From CAWAYH01 sp963786195 (GTDB lineage: Bacteria; Acidobacteriota; Vicinamibacteria; Vicinamibacterales; 2-12-FULL-66-21), in the NCBI GenBank assembly GCA_963786195.1, contig CAWAYH010000011.1, positions 682,001-746,000 on the forward strand: DNA of 64,000 nt, given 5' to 3'. Positions 50,509 through 59,052 of this stretch are shown here, one piece after another; position 1 is the stretch's first letter, and every line of letters starts with the position of its first letter. Position numbers and translations under genes: made by a program. The notes under the pieces are model-generated. The model saw nothing but the letters and a program-made list of their open reading frames with translations. It was not told where the DNA came from and made no database searches.

Positions 50509-51947
50509 TCAGCGCTGATGGAGTGCGGCGCGAGCGGACTGGAGCGCCTTGCGGTGGACCTCGAGGGTATAGCCGGTCTCGCGCGCCAGCCGCGGGCTCC
50601 CCTCGAACAGGTGTCGGACCACGTCGGGCGCGATCAGCACGACCACGGTGTCCTCGAGGGCGACGGCCCGCATGTCCGCGGCCTGATGGCCGTGCATCCC
50701 CGTTTCTCCACAGAACTCGCCAGCTTGAATCGTCGCGATCTCGCTCGCCTGACCGTCCTCGATCACCTGTAGCGAGACGGCGCCTGACACCACGAAGTAG
50801 ACCCCATCGAGTTCATCGCCCTTGTCGAAGAGCCGCTCACCGGCGCCGAAGGTCAGCGGCCGGGTCCGGGCACGGTCTTCGGGAGGGATCTCCGGGAGAC
50901 GCGGGAACTGGGCCAGCAGGTCGGCGCCCTCGGGCTGCGCTGTCGTGAATGGGCGCTCCTGCTGGTGCTGCAGCGCAACGTGCACGGGGTAGGGCATGGT
51001 GAAGCCGTGGCGTTTCGCCATGTACCAGATGCGGGTGACCAGCTCGTTCCTGACCGGCCACCGATCTTTTTCCGCGGTGCGGTAGATCAGGCGGTACTTG
51101 ACGCTGAAGTCGCCGTAGCCAAGCGTCGCCGCGATCGGTTTCGGGCTCTTGAGGACGCCTTCGGTCTGGAGTAGCAGCTCGACCAGGGCCTGGCGCACCT
51201 TGTAAGGGGGATCCTGGAAGCTGAACGCGACGTCGACCAACTCCATGCGGTTCGGCCGGGGCCGGGAGAAGTTCACGATCGTTTCCTTGTTCAGCGTCGA
51301 GTTGGGGACGACCTGGATGGCACCGCCCAGGCCTCGATGTGCGCCGACCGCCAGTTGACCTCTTTCACCTCACCCGACATGCTGCCGACCTCAATGGTGT
51401 CGCCCACCTCGAACGGCCGCTCCATCAGGAGCATGAGGCCGGAGAACAAGTTGCCGAGAGGTTCCTGCAGCGCGAGGCCGACGACGATCGACGTGACGCC
51501 GAGGGCCGCGATCGCGCCCTCGATCTCCCGCCCCCAGACGAAGGAATAGACCATCGCGAGGCCGATGGCTGCCAGCAGGAGGCGCAGCAGATCGCGCAAC
51601 AATCTGGGGACCTTGCTCTGCCAGGTGCCTGCCCGAGCCGACTCGAACACCAGGTTGTTGATGACCCCCATGATGGCGACGATCGCGGTGGCCAGGCACA
51701 ACGTCTCGGTGAGCCGAACCCCCAGGCTCGATTCCGGCAGAAGGACCACCCAGCGGAGAAAGAGCGTGAGGGCCACGAGCGGAACCACCCAGGTTCGGAT
51801 GAACCGGACCGACGCCGCGACCGGATGACCGGCCCGGGCAAGGGCGAACGCCAGCTCATTGAGCGCCACGAGCAGCGCGGGAAAGCCGATCGCCAGGCCG
51901 AGCCCGAATGCCCACTGCTCGCGAACGTGGTTCAGGAGTTCGTTCAT
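50509..51947 (-). CDS. MscS-type channel with C-terminal cyclic-nucleotide-binding-like domain
   Basis: About 480 residues; one base is lost near 51,290 (rebuilt as HIEAW-GAIQVVPNSTLNKET). Start ATG 51947 lies in an ATGA overlap with the cyclase-like gene's stop, so translation is coupled. Four membrane helices are visible, from ALLVALNELAFALARAG to LLRLLLAAIGLAMVYSFVWG; the pore-lining helix AAIGVTSIVVGLALQEPLGNL-type and beta domain FEVGDTIEVGSMSGEVKEV are those of MscS. Near residue 360 a CNBD begins (LTFGAGERLFDKGDELDGVY). Its phosphate cassette GETGMHGHQAADMRAVAL has the Gly-Glu but no Arg where cNMP binders have R-x-A-(T/S). It is a bCNG-like channel whose ligand may differ. Confidence 0.82.
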
Positions 51948-54061
51948 GCGGTGGCCTCGTCCAGAAGCGAGAACAGCTCGACGGGGCCCATGCCTCGCAC
52001 ATCGGCCCTCGTCGCCGAACCGAAGGGGACCAGATCGCGCACGCGCTCGTAGACGGCGCGCGTGACCAGGATCGACGTCTTGCCGTCGGACTCGATGCCC
52101 CGGGCAAGCTTCACGGTGTCGCCCCACAGGTCATAGATGAACTTGCGCCGGCCGACCAGGCCGCCGATGACCGGCCCGGCGTTGATGCCGATCTCGGCGA
52201 CGAGCCGCACGCCGCGCTCGGCGTTGAAGCGCTTGACGATGCGCACGACCTCGCGAGCGAAGTCGACCATGCGCGCGGTGTGGTCGGGGCGTTCCACCGA
52301 CAATCCCGAGACGGCCAGATAGGAGGAGCCGATGGTGCGGACCTTCTCCACGCCGTGCTGCTCGGCAGCCTCGTCGCACGCGGCCACGATGTCGCTGAGC
52401 AGGGCCATCGAGTCGTCCTCACCGAGCTCGGGTGACAGCGACTCGAACCCGACGAGGTTGACGTACGCCACGGTCACGTCCGCGAACGACTGGCGCGCCT
52501 CCGCATTGCCGTCGCGCACATGGGCCGCGCCCGACGCCGGGAGGAGGCTCACCAGCAGCCGCTCGTTCTCCAGCACCTGGCGGTCCAGTTCGGCGCGGCT
52601 GGTGCGAAGACTCGCCACCATTTCGTTGAACGCCTCGCCCAGCTCGCGGTACTCGTCGGTGGCGATCACCTCGACCCTGACGTCGAGGGCGCCCTGGCTC
52701 ACCTGCTTGGCCGCCCGAACCAGCGCGCTGATCGGCCGGGTCAGGACCTTGGCCAGCAGCAGCGCCATGACGGTGGCGAGCAACGAGAGACCGACGCCCC
52801 AGGTGAGCACGCGCTTCGCGTAGTCACCGAGCGGTGCCATCGCCTCGGCCTCGTCGATCTTCGCGATGACGCCCCACCGCAACGAGTCCAGGTCGACGGG
52901 CCCGTACGCCATCAAGGCCGGAACACCACGGTAGTCGTTGATCGCTGTCACGCCCGTCTCGCCGCGAAGCGCCGCCTTCGCCGCCTCGTGCTCCACCGGG
53001 ACGGTGAGGATGGTCGTGCCGAGCTTTTCGACCGTGTCGACGACGCGGCTCGTGACGGTTGATCGACGCAATGCCGCGAGGAACGTGGCCCGATCCTCGA
53101 TCAGGAAGCGCGAATCGGTCCGCATCGTCTGATCGGGGCCGAGCAGGTAGACCTCGCCGGTCTTCCCCAGACCCTCCGCCTCCCATTGCTGATTGCCCGA
53201 CAGGGCCTTGCTGATCGGCTCGATCGGCAATCTGAGCACCATGATCGCGATCATGCGCGGACCGTCGAAGACCGGCGTGCCGACAAAGGCTTTCGGATCG
53301 CCGAGTGCCGGGTAGTACGCCTCGAAATCGGCCACTCTGTAGTCGTCCACGTTCTGCGAATTGCGCAGGCCCAGCACGAGTTTCGACATCTTGCTCGCCG
53401 CATAGGGACCGTTGACCAGGCTGGTGCCCAGAACGGAGGACTGTTCGAGACTGAAGAACACGTCGAGCGTCTCGGGGTCCACCAGGGTGAGGTTGCCCTG
53501 CTCGAGCCGATTGATGGCGCCCTGTAGTTCAGGCAACACGCGGGCGACCACTTGCGCGTAAGCGCTCCTGTCCGTGGCCGAGCGGTTGATGCGTCTCGGT
53601 GCCGTACGGCTTCGGCCCGGTCGCGATGTAGTGGTAGTGGAGGTACCAGCCCGTCGGCGTCGTGGGCAGGAGGCTGTCTTCGGGCGGATCAATCGCTGAG
53701 CGTTTCGTCAGCGCCGGCACGAACTCCTCTTTGTAGAAACGCTGACCTCTGTCTGCATCTCCGCGGTGACGGGCTCTCGAGCGAGCTGCCGGTACGCCGC
53801 CAACAGTTCCCGGGCTGCGTTCGTCGTGGTACTCGATGCCGACAGGCTCAGGACCTCATTGCGTGCAGACCTGAGAATGTTCTGGACCATCGCGGTCTTC
53901 GATCGCTGCAGGCCCATGAGCTCGCGCTCGGAGGCCGCGCGAAGACTCTCGCGGGCGCTGACATACCCGATCCACGACACCACGCCGATGGTCACCAGCG
54001 TCAGAAGGACGAAGGCGGCGATCAGTTTCGACTGGACGCTGAGCGAGCGGGGGTAGAACAT
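51944..54061 (-). CDS. Cache-HAMP receptor with degenerate class III cyclase domain, frameshifted
   Basis: About 705 residues from ATG 54061, with frame changes near 53,745 and 53,590. Order: TM1 (KLIAAFVLLTLVTIGVVSW), a periplasmic Cache-like sensor (~residues 50-370, for example GKTGEVYLLGPDQTMRTDSR), TM2 (GVGLSLLATVMALLLAKVL), HAMP (LTRPISALVRAAKQVSQGAL) and a cyclase homology domain. The catalytic residues are replaced: the first metal Asp is Asn in YVNLVGFESLS (codon 52,457-52,459), the second is Ser in TIGSSYLAVSG (52,325-52,327), and the ribose Asn and Arg are Lys and Gly in GDTVKLARGIES. These sites are clear of the frameshifts. It probably signals without making cAMP. Confidence 0.85.
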
Positions 54062-54153
54062 TTCGGCTCCATCCGAGCGGTACATCGCGTGCGACGGAGT
54101 CACACGCTGCGATTATGGCTCAACGGATGAGGAGGGGTACTACCTCGCCCGAG

Positions 54154-55377
54154 CTACGCCACGGGCCGCAACTCCTGGCTGTCGGGGGCCTGCGCGAGCG
54201 GGGACCTCGGAACGTCCTCCGGTTCGATGCCACCGAAGAGCGCCGCCGGGGCAGTCCTGATTTGATCCAACCCGGCGCCGCGGAACTCCCGGAAATCCAC
54301 CCGGCAGTCGTGTGTCGCCAGGACGTTCAGGAAGCGCTTGTAGTCTCGCGGCGGCATCCCAAACAGCTTGAGCAACGAACGGTAATTGCCGTGCGTCGCG
54401 GTCAGGCCGCGGCGTACCAGCTCGCGCATGTCGTGCCGGGTGATGTCGCGAGCCAGGAACAGCGGATGGATGTGCTCCCAGAACGAGTAGCCGCGCTTGA
54501 CGAGCGCGTCATACAGGTCGTCGGCGATCTGACGCCGGCGCCCGTGGCGGCCGCCACGATTCGTGTGTCTGCCGACGGACGCAGGGAGCTGGTCGGTGTG
54601 AATGGTCCGCGTCGATGCGAGCCAGAGCGTTTGCTCGACGACGTTGAGCAGCTCGCGCACGTTGCCCGGCCAGCGATGGCGTTCGAGCGTGCGCAGGGCC
54701 TCGTCCGTGAAACTGGCCTGACGGCCGCTCCGCTGGACGAACGCCTGCACGAGCGGGCGGATGTCCTCGAGGCGCTCACGGAGCGGCGGCACGTGGAGGT
54801 GAATGACGCGCAGCCGATAGAGCAGGTCCTCCCTGAACTGTCCCGCCGCCACCAGATCGTTCAGGTTCCGGTTCGTGGCCGCGACGACGCGGACATCGAC
54901 CTTCGTCGCCACTCGATCCGACCCGACCGCCTGGATTTCGCCGTTCTCGAGGAACCGCAGCAGCAGCGCCTGCATCCGCAGGCTCATTTCGCCGACCTCG
55001 TCGAGAAACAGCGTGCCGCGATGCGCGAGCTGCAGTTTGCCGGGTTTGTCGCGATACGCGCCGGTGAAGCTGCCCTTGACGTGACCGAAGAGCTCCGACT
55101 CCAGCAGCGTGTCGCTGAGCCCGGCGCAGTTCACGGCGACGAACGCCGACTGGTGCCGCCGGGATCGCAGGTGAATGTGGCGCGCGACGAGATCCTTCCC
55201 GACGCCGCTCTCGCCGGTAATCAGCACCTTGGCGCCGCTGTCACCGGCCCGGTTTGCCAGGTGCATCAGCGACGTCATAGCCGGACTGGCGACGACCATC
55301 CCTGGATGAGCGTCGGAGTCGAGAGCGAAGGCGGTGTCGGAGCGAACCTGTAGCGTGTCCATCTTCAGCGAAGACAA
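54154..55377 (-). CDS. Sigma-54-dependent transcriptional activator without receiver domain
   Basis: 407 residues; ATG 55377 or 55362. An AAA+ activator module: Walker A TGESGVGKDLVARHIHL, GSFTGA loop (FGHVKGSFTGAYRDK, a variant of GAFTGA), Walker B GTLFLDEVGEM, sensor RVVAATNRNL and R-finger region FREDLLYRLRVIHL. It lacks an N-terminal receiver, PAS or GAF domain; only ~25 residues precede the module. The C-terminal DNA-binding part is not a standard Fis helix but GNYRSLLKLFGMPPRDYKRF, seen in a subgroup of these activators. It follows a -24/-12 site at 55,493-55,509 and a dyad at 55,584, fitting autoregulation. It could control the receptor/channel pair downstream. Confidence 0.88.
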   Translation of the reverse strand: MSSLKMDTLQVRSDTAFALDSDAHPGMVVASPAMTSLMHLANRAGDSGAKVLITGESGVGKDLVARHIHLRSRRHQSAFVAVNCAGLSDTLLESELFGHVKGSFTGAYRDKPGKLQLAHRGTLFLDEVGEMSLRMQALLLRFLENGEIQAVGSDRVATKVDVRVVAATNRNLNDLVAAGQFREDLLYRLRVIHLHVPPLRERLEDIRPLVQAFVQRSGRQASFTDEALRTLERHRWPGNVRELLNVVEQTLWLASTRTIHTDQLPASVGRHTNRGGRHGRRRQIADDLYDALVKRGYSFWEHIHPLFLARDITRHDMRELVRRGLTATHGNYRSLLKLFGMPPRDYKRFLNVLATHDCRVDFREFRGAGLDQIRTAPAALFGGIEPEDVPRSPLAQAPDSQELRPVA

Positions 55378-55492
55378 TGCATTCCGAATATGAAATTGGT
55401 CGTAATGAAGGCGCTGGGGGGGAATGCAGTTCGCGAAGAACCCGGACTCGTCTCTACTCCCTTACACAGATCCCGATATCATATATGATCAA

Positions 55493-55509
55493 AGCACGAG
55501 GCGTGCCAA
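55493..55509 (-). promoter_or_regulatory. Candidate sigma-54 promoter (-24/-12)
   Basis: On the minus strand TTGGCACG-N4-GTGCTTT matches the TGGCAC-N5-TTGCW consensus, with GG and GC exactly 10 bases apart. Transcription would start near 55,483, about 105 bases before the activator gene's ATG. It is the only such site noticed in this intergenic region. Confidence 0.65.
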
Positions 55510-55583
55510 AAGTGTAATCTCACGTAACCTACTGCAAAATAGCTAGTAACGTCTCGTTGTCATCTGGACATCGGAGCTCTGCA

Positions 55584-55607
55584 CGGTGAATGACTGTTCA
55601 TTCACCG
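55584..55607. promoter_or_regulatory. 10 bp-arm dyad, candidate activator site
   Basis: CGGTGAATGA and TCATTCACCG form a perfect inverted repeat around a 4 bp spacer. It is 77 bp upstream of the -24 element of the candidate sigma-54 promoter, a normal distance for an enhancer-type site. The activator gene downstream is the obvious candidate to bind it. Only one copy was seen. Confidence 0.6.
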
Positions 55608-55714
55608 GCGATGCTAGTCCGACGTTTGGAAGAGTTTTTCGAAAGAGAACGGAGGAGATCCACACGGAGGCCCGGAGCAACGGAGACGACTTGGCTGGCA
55701 GGGCCAACAGCGTG

Positions 55715-55778
55715 CCTCCGTTCCTCCGTTCCTCCGTTTCTCCGTGTTAGATCCCTCCGTTTCCTCCGTACCTCCGCG
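55715..55778. repeat. Octamer tandem repeat (CCTCCGTT)n
   Basis: Six to seven units of CCTCCGTT or variants (three perfect at 55,715-55,738, one at 55,754, then CCTCCGTA and CCTCCGCG). Reverse-complement fragments such as ACGGAGG occur at 55,648-55,690, so long-range hairpins can form. The last codons of the MoxR-like ATPase (from 55,747) are encoded by the repeat. Confidence 0.75.
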
Positions 55779-57109
55779 CCCTCCCGCCCGCTTCGCTCGC
55801 ACGTTCGTCCACGAAGTAGCTGTCACACGCGGCGTCGAGCAGCTCGTCGCTCAGCTGGCGCGGGCGGCCGAGATACTCGGCCAGCGCGAGCGCCTGCTGA
55901 ATGAGATCCCGTGGCTGGCAGCCCCTGAGCGGAATCTCCCTTGGCGAGAGGCGCGTCGTCAGGAGTCGATCGACCAGGCGCCGGTCGAACCCGATCGCGC
56001 GCTCCCGACAGCAGTGTTCGAAGATGGCCGCGAATTCCTCGACCGTGGGGTTCTGGGCACAGATCTTGTACTGGATGCGGCGGAGGAACGCTTCGTCCAC
56101 GAGGTCGGCCGGCCGGAGATTCGTCGCAAACACGACGAGGGACAGGAACGGCAGCTCGAACTTCTGACCGCTCTGCAGCGTGAGGACGTCGACCCGGCTC
56201 TCGAGCGGCACGATCCAGCGGTTGAGCAGCTCGCGAGGCGAGCAGCGCTGACGCCCGAAATCGTCGATCACCAGGACCCCGCCATTGGCGAGCGTCTGCA
56301 CGGGGGCTCGATAGATTCCGGAGACACGGTCGTAACTCAGCTCGAGCGCCTCGAGCCGCAGCTCGCCGCCGACAACGACCATCGGTCGTCGGCAGTGGAC
56401 CCATCGGCGATCGTACGGGGAGCCCCCTTCGAGTCCGCTGTCTTCGTCCGCGGCCGGCACCTGCTCGTGATTGACGAGGTCGAAGAATCGAATGATCTGG
56501 CCCTCGACTTCGAGCGCGTGCGGCACGAACAGATGGCCTTCGAGGAGATTGCGAATGGCTCGCGAGATGACCGTCTTGCCATTCCCCGGCGGTCCGTAGA
56601 CGAACATCGAGTGTCCGGCGTTGATGGCCGGTCCGAGTTGATCGAGGACGCGGTCGCTGATCACGAGATGCGAGAACGCCCGCCGAATGCGTTCCCGCGT
56701 TGCGTTCGGTGTCAGCGCGTGTGCCTGGCGCATCATGTACCGCTGATACTGGGCGAGCGGCACCGGCGCCGCACCGACGTATTGATTGCTCGTGAGGAAC
56801 ATCGCGGCGCGCGCGCGGCCGGCATCCGTGATCCGGTAGCGGTAGGTTGCCCGGCCAACCAGCGCGCCTCCGCTGAATCGCGATCTGATCTCGTGATCAG
56901 GAACTCGAGCGCCGGCTCGATCACCGGGAAAGTTCCAGCCCGAGCCGTTTCACCAGCTCCGCCCCGGTCAGCTCGCCGGAGAAGTGGAGTGTCTTGAGAA
57001 GGAGCTGAATCAGCAGGTCGAGCGTCAGCCCCGACGCTTCGAGCGTGAGCGGCGTCGCGGGATGGTTGGCCGGTTGAATGGCTTCGGCAGTTGCGGTCAC
57101 GGCGGTCAT
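55747..57109 (-). CDS. MoxR-like AAA+ ATPase, frameshifted at the N-terminus
   Basis: About 450 residues from ATG 57109 after two to three frame changes between 56,810 and 56,940. The N-terminal ~95 residues are a small helical domain (LTLDLLIQLLLKTLHFSGEL, ELVKRLGLE) followed by a strand TYRYRITDAGRARA-like linker. The ATPase has Walker A FVYGPPGNGKTVISRAI, Walker B GGVLVIDDFGRQ, sensor VVFATNLRPADLV and QPRDLIQQALALAEYLGRP at the end. It belongs to a family often found next to TPR genes in Acidobacteriota and related phyla. It is predicted to be cytoplasmic; the role is unknown. It shares an ATGA overlap with the TPR gene upstream. Confidence 0.78.
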
Positions 57110-57605
57110 TTCTTCCTGGTGTTCGCGGGGTCGAGCGGGACGCGATGCGAGGGGCGGAGCGTTCGCGGGCAGCGTCACGTTGCGCGCCGGGTCGGGACGC
57201 CTGGCCGTCATGTTGGCCAGCGCCAGGTTGTTCCTCGCGGCAACGGATGCGGATCGATGTCCAGCGCGCTCTGGCACTCCTGGATCGCCTGCGCAGTCTT
57301 CTTTTCAGTCAGCGACAAGTAGCGAGAGGTTGTTCAGGGCGTACGCCGCCTGGCGGTCGAGCGCGAGCGCGCGGCGATACGCGTCGCGCGCCGCGTCGTT
57401 GTGGCCGAGCCTGCAGAAGCGTGCCGAGCGTGTTGTGACTCGACGCGGACTGCGGCGCATGGTAAACGGCCCGGTGCGCGTCTCCTAGACCGAGGTGGGG
57501 GAATCCCCAGTCGCGCCAGATTCGCGCGAGGCCTTCGTAGGCCGCTGCGTCGCGTGGCGTCAGGCGCACCGCCTTCGTCAGGTGATTGAACGCCTTGTCG
57601 AGCAT
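57106..57605 (-). CDS. TPR-repeat protein, truncated at the sequence junction
   Basis: Starting at the junction, the frame reads DKAFNHLTKAVRLTPRDAAA, YEGLARIWRDWGFPHLGLGD and SASSHNTLGTLLQ, then after a frame change GHNDAARDAYRRALALDRQA and YALNNLS, all typical tetratricopeptide units. Two more frame changes lead to ARNNLALANMTARRP and a stop overlapping the ATPase ATG. The N-terminus is missing because the flanking sequence right of 57,605 is unrelated. With the ATPase it probably forms a coupled pair. Confidence 0.7.
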
Positions 57606-57612
57606 TCCCGAG
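57600..57612. other. Abrupt junction between two unlike sequences
   Basis: Within about ten bases around GAGCATTCCCGAGATC a TPR reading frame on the left ends and an amidase-like reading frame on the right ends, both on the minus strand and both cut internally. GC content and frameshift density change here as well. No insertion-sequence end, tRNA or long direct repeat marks the site. Confidence 0.8.
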
Positions 57613-57690
57613 ATCCTCGTCGCTCAGATGCATGCCGTACCCGCGGGCGATCGCCCCGAGGTCGTCCTTGCCGGGCGGACGGACAGCCAT
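57606..57690 (-). pseudogene. N-terminal fragment of an amidase-like gene
   Basis: ATG 57690 has an excellent ribosome-binding site (GGAGG five bases upstream). Only VRPPGKDDLGAIARGYGMHL and SDEDLG are encoded before the junction. This start resembles the N-terminus of amidase-signature enzymes of actinobacteria (R-P-P-x-x-x-x-L-x-x-I-A, then G-x-x-L-x-D-E-x-L). The rest is missing. It is divergent from the VOC gene at 57,770. Identification from 27 residues is tentative. Confidence 0.45.
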
Positions 57691-57769
57691 GCGGGCCTCC
57701 CTGGACGAGTCGGCTTCCAGCGACTCTAGGAGCGCGTCGTCCGGCCGGTCAATACGGCACGATGAGGGC

Positions 57770-58171
57770 ATGGGTAATGTGACGGAGTTGCGGGTCGCGC
57801 TGACGGTGGAGGACTTCGACCGGGCGGTGGCGTTCTACCGGGATGCGCTGGGGCTGGAGCAGATCGCCGACTGGAGTTCGGCGACTGGGCGGGTCGTGGT
57901 CCTCGAGGCGGGGCGGGCGACGCTGGAGCTGTTCGACAGCGCCCAGGCCGAGTCGGTGGACGCGATCGAGGCCAGGCGGGTGTCCGGCACGGTCCGGTTC
58001 GCGGTGCAGGTCGAGGACAGCGGGGAGATGGCGGAGCGGCTGGTCGCGGCCGGGGCCGAACGGGTCGCGGAGCCTGTCATCGCGCCGTGGGGCGATCGCA
58101 ACGCCCGGGTCCAGGCGCCGGACGGGATGCAGCTGACCCTGTTCACGCCCGGTGAGGTCACGCCCGCGTGA
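57770..58171 (+). CDS. VOC (glyoxalase/bleomycin-resistance) family protein
   Basis: 133 residues from ATG 57770. The N-terminal ELRVALTVEDFDRAVAFYRD and ALGLEQIADW, then VSGTVRFAVQVEDSGEMAER and WGDRNARVQAPDGMQLTLF, give the paired beta-alpha-beta-beta-beta units of the vicinal-oxygen-chelate fold. A Glu near residue 53 and another near the end could bind metal. Substrate unknown. Codon use is strongly G/C-ending, unlike the genes left of 57,605. Confidence 0.87.
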   Translation: MGNVTELRVALTVEDFDRAVAFYRDALGLEQIADWSSATGRVVVLEAGRATLELFDSAQAESVDAIEARRVSGTVRFAVQVEDSGEMAERLVAAGAERVAEPVIAPWGDRNARVQAPDGMQLTLFTPGEVTPA

Positions 58172-58175
58172 CCTC

Positions 58176-58769
58176 TCACGCCCGCGTGAGTTCGTCGCGG
58201 AGCAGGTCCATCAGCAGGCCGTCGTGGAAGGTGCCGTCGGGTCCGCGCTCGTACTGCCGCATGACCCCGACGGGGCGGAAGCCCACCTTGGCGTAGCAGC
58301 GGATGGCCGGCTCGTTGGCGGCCGCCGGGTCGATCGTGATCCGGTGGTGGCCGCGCTGCTCGAACAGGAACCTGGCCAGCAGCCGGACCGCCTCGGTCCC
58401 GGCGCCCCGGCCCTGGAAACGGCCGCCGAGGTAGATGTCGATCCCCGCCTGCCGGTACATCGGGTCGTTCTCCTCGTTGTACTGGATGCCTCCGGCGACC
58501 TTCCCGTCGATCTCGACCACCAGCAGCACCGCGGAGTCATCGCCGCGCAGTTCCTCCTCGATCACCTCGACCGGATCGGGTTCGGCCCACCAGCGCGAGA
58601 CCGACGGCTCGGCCAGGATCGCCCGCAGCTTCGGCGCGTCACCCGGGCGGCCGGGCCTGAGCGTGACCTTGCGGCCCACCAGGGTGGGGCGCGGTCCGGC
58701 CTGGTCGTCGTCTGGTGTCGTCACGGGCACCACGCTATCCGCAGGTGGCGGGGCTGGCGCGGACGGCAT
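58176..58769 (-). CDS. GNAT N-acetyltransferase (RimJ/AAC(6')-like)
   Basis: About 197 residues from ATG 58769 (the longest frame begins at 58805). A proline-rich leader precedes the fold: LVGRKVTLRPGRPGDAPKLR, then QAGIDIYLGGRFQGRGAGTE with the acetyl-CoA loop Q-G-R-G-A-G, and AANEPAIRCYAKVGFRPVGV. RWWAEPDP near residue 60 resembles the acceptor region of AAC(6')-Ib-type enzymes, which acylate aminoglycosides, so an antibiotic-modifying role is possible but not shown. It ends 4 bp from the VOC gene, convergent. Confidence 0.83.
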   Translation of the reverse strand: MPSAPAPPPADSVVPVTTPDDDQAGPRPTLVGRKVTLRPGRPGDAPKLRAILAEPSVSRWWAEPDPVEVIEEELRGDDSAVLLVVEIDGKVAGGIQYNEENDPMYRQAGIDIYLGGRFQGRGAGTEAVRLLARFLFEQRGHHRITIDPAAANEPAIRCYAKVGFRPVGVMRQYERGPDGTFHDGLLMDLLRDELTRA

Positions 58770-58868
58770 GATGGGCGCGGGACGCTGGTGTACCTGATTC
58801 AGCACGGCGAGAAGGAACCGCGGCCCGGTGATCCCGGGCTGACCAGAGGCGCTCTACGTCTGTCCGGA

Positions 58869-58926
58869 ACCACGACGGTGTCACATCGTCGTGGTCAGGA
58901 CCACGACAACGTCACATCGTCGTGGT
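58869..58926. repeat. Two consecutive hairpin repeats
   Basis: ACCACGACG-N9-CGTCGTGGT (58,869-58,895) is followed by ACCACGAC-N11-GTCGTGGT (58,900-58,926). Both share TCACATCGTCGTGGT, so the pair is also a direct repeat of period 31. They lie between the end of the LysR/hydrolase fusion and the start of the GNAT gene, and could be operators of the latter or a terminator. Confidence 0.75.
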
Positions 58927-58988
58927 TGCCACCGCGGGGTAGACGATGCTGGAGTGACTGAAGTTGCCAGAGGTTCCTGGAGGTGTTG

Positions 58989-59039
58989 CGGCGGGCTGGC
59001 GCGGGCGGCGGGCTGGCGCGGGCGGCGGGCTGGCGCGGA
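58989..59039. repeat. 17 bp tandem repeat, three copies
   Basis: Three near-perfect copies of CGGCGGGCTGGCGCGGG end 14 bp before the stop codon of the minus-strand fusion gene. The remaining sequence from 58,806 to 59,052 has the hairpin pair and no gene. Confidence 0.8.
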
Positions 59040-59052
59040 CGGCGGGAAGCGG

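Noticed and set aside
54115..55353. 412-codon plus-strand frame
   Set aside because: It is antisense to the sigma-54 activator, whose Walker A, GSFTGA and Walker B motifs are unmistakable.
57600..57700. Integration of a mobile island at the junction
   Set aside because: No integrase, tRNA target, direct repeats or transposase near the point; both flanking genes are simply cut.
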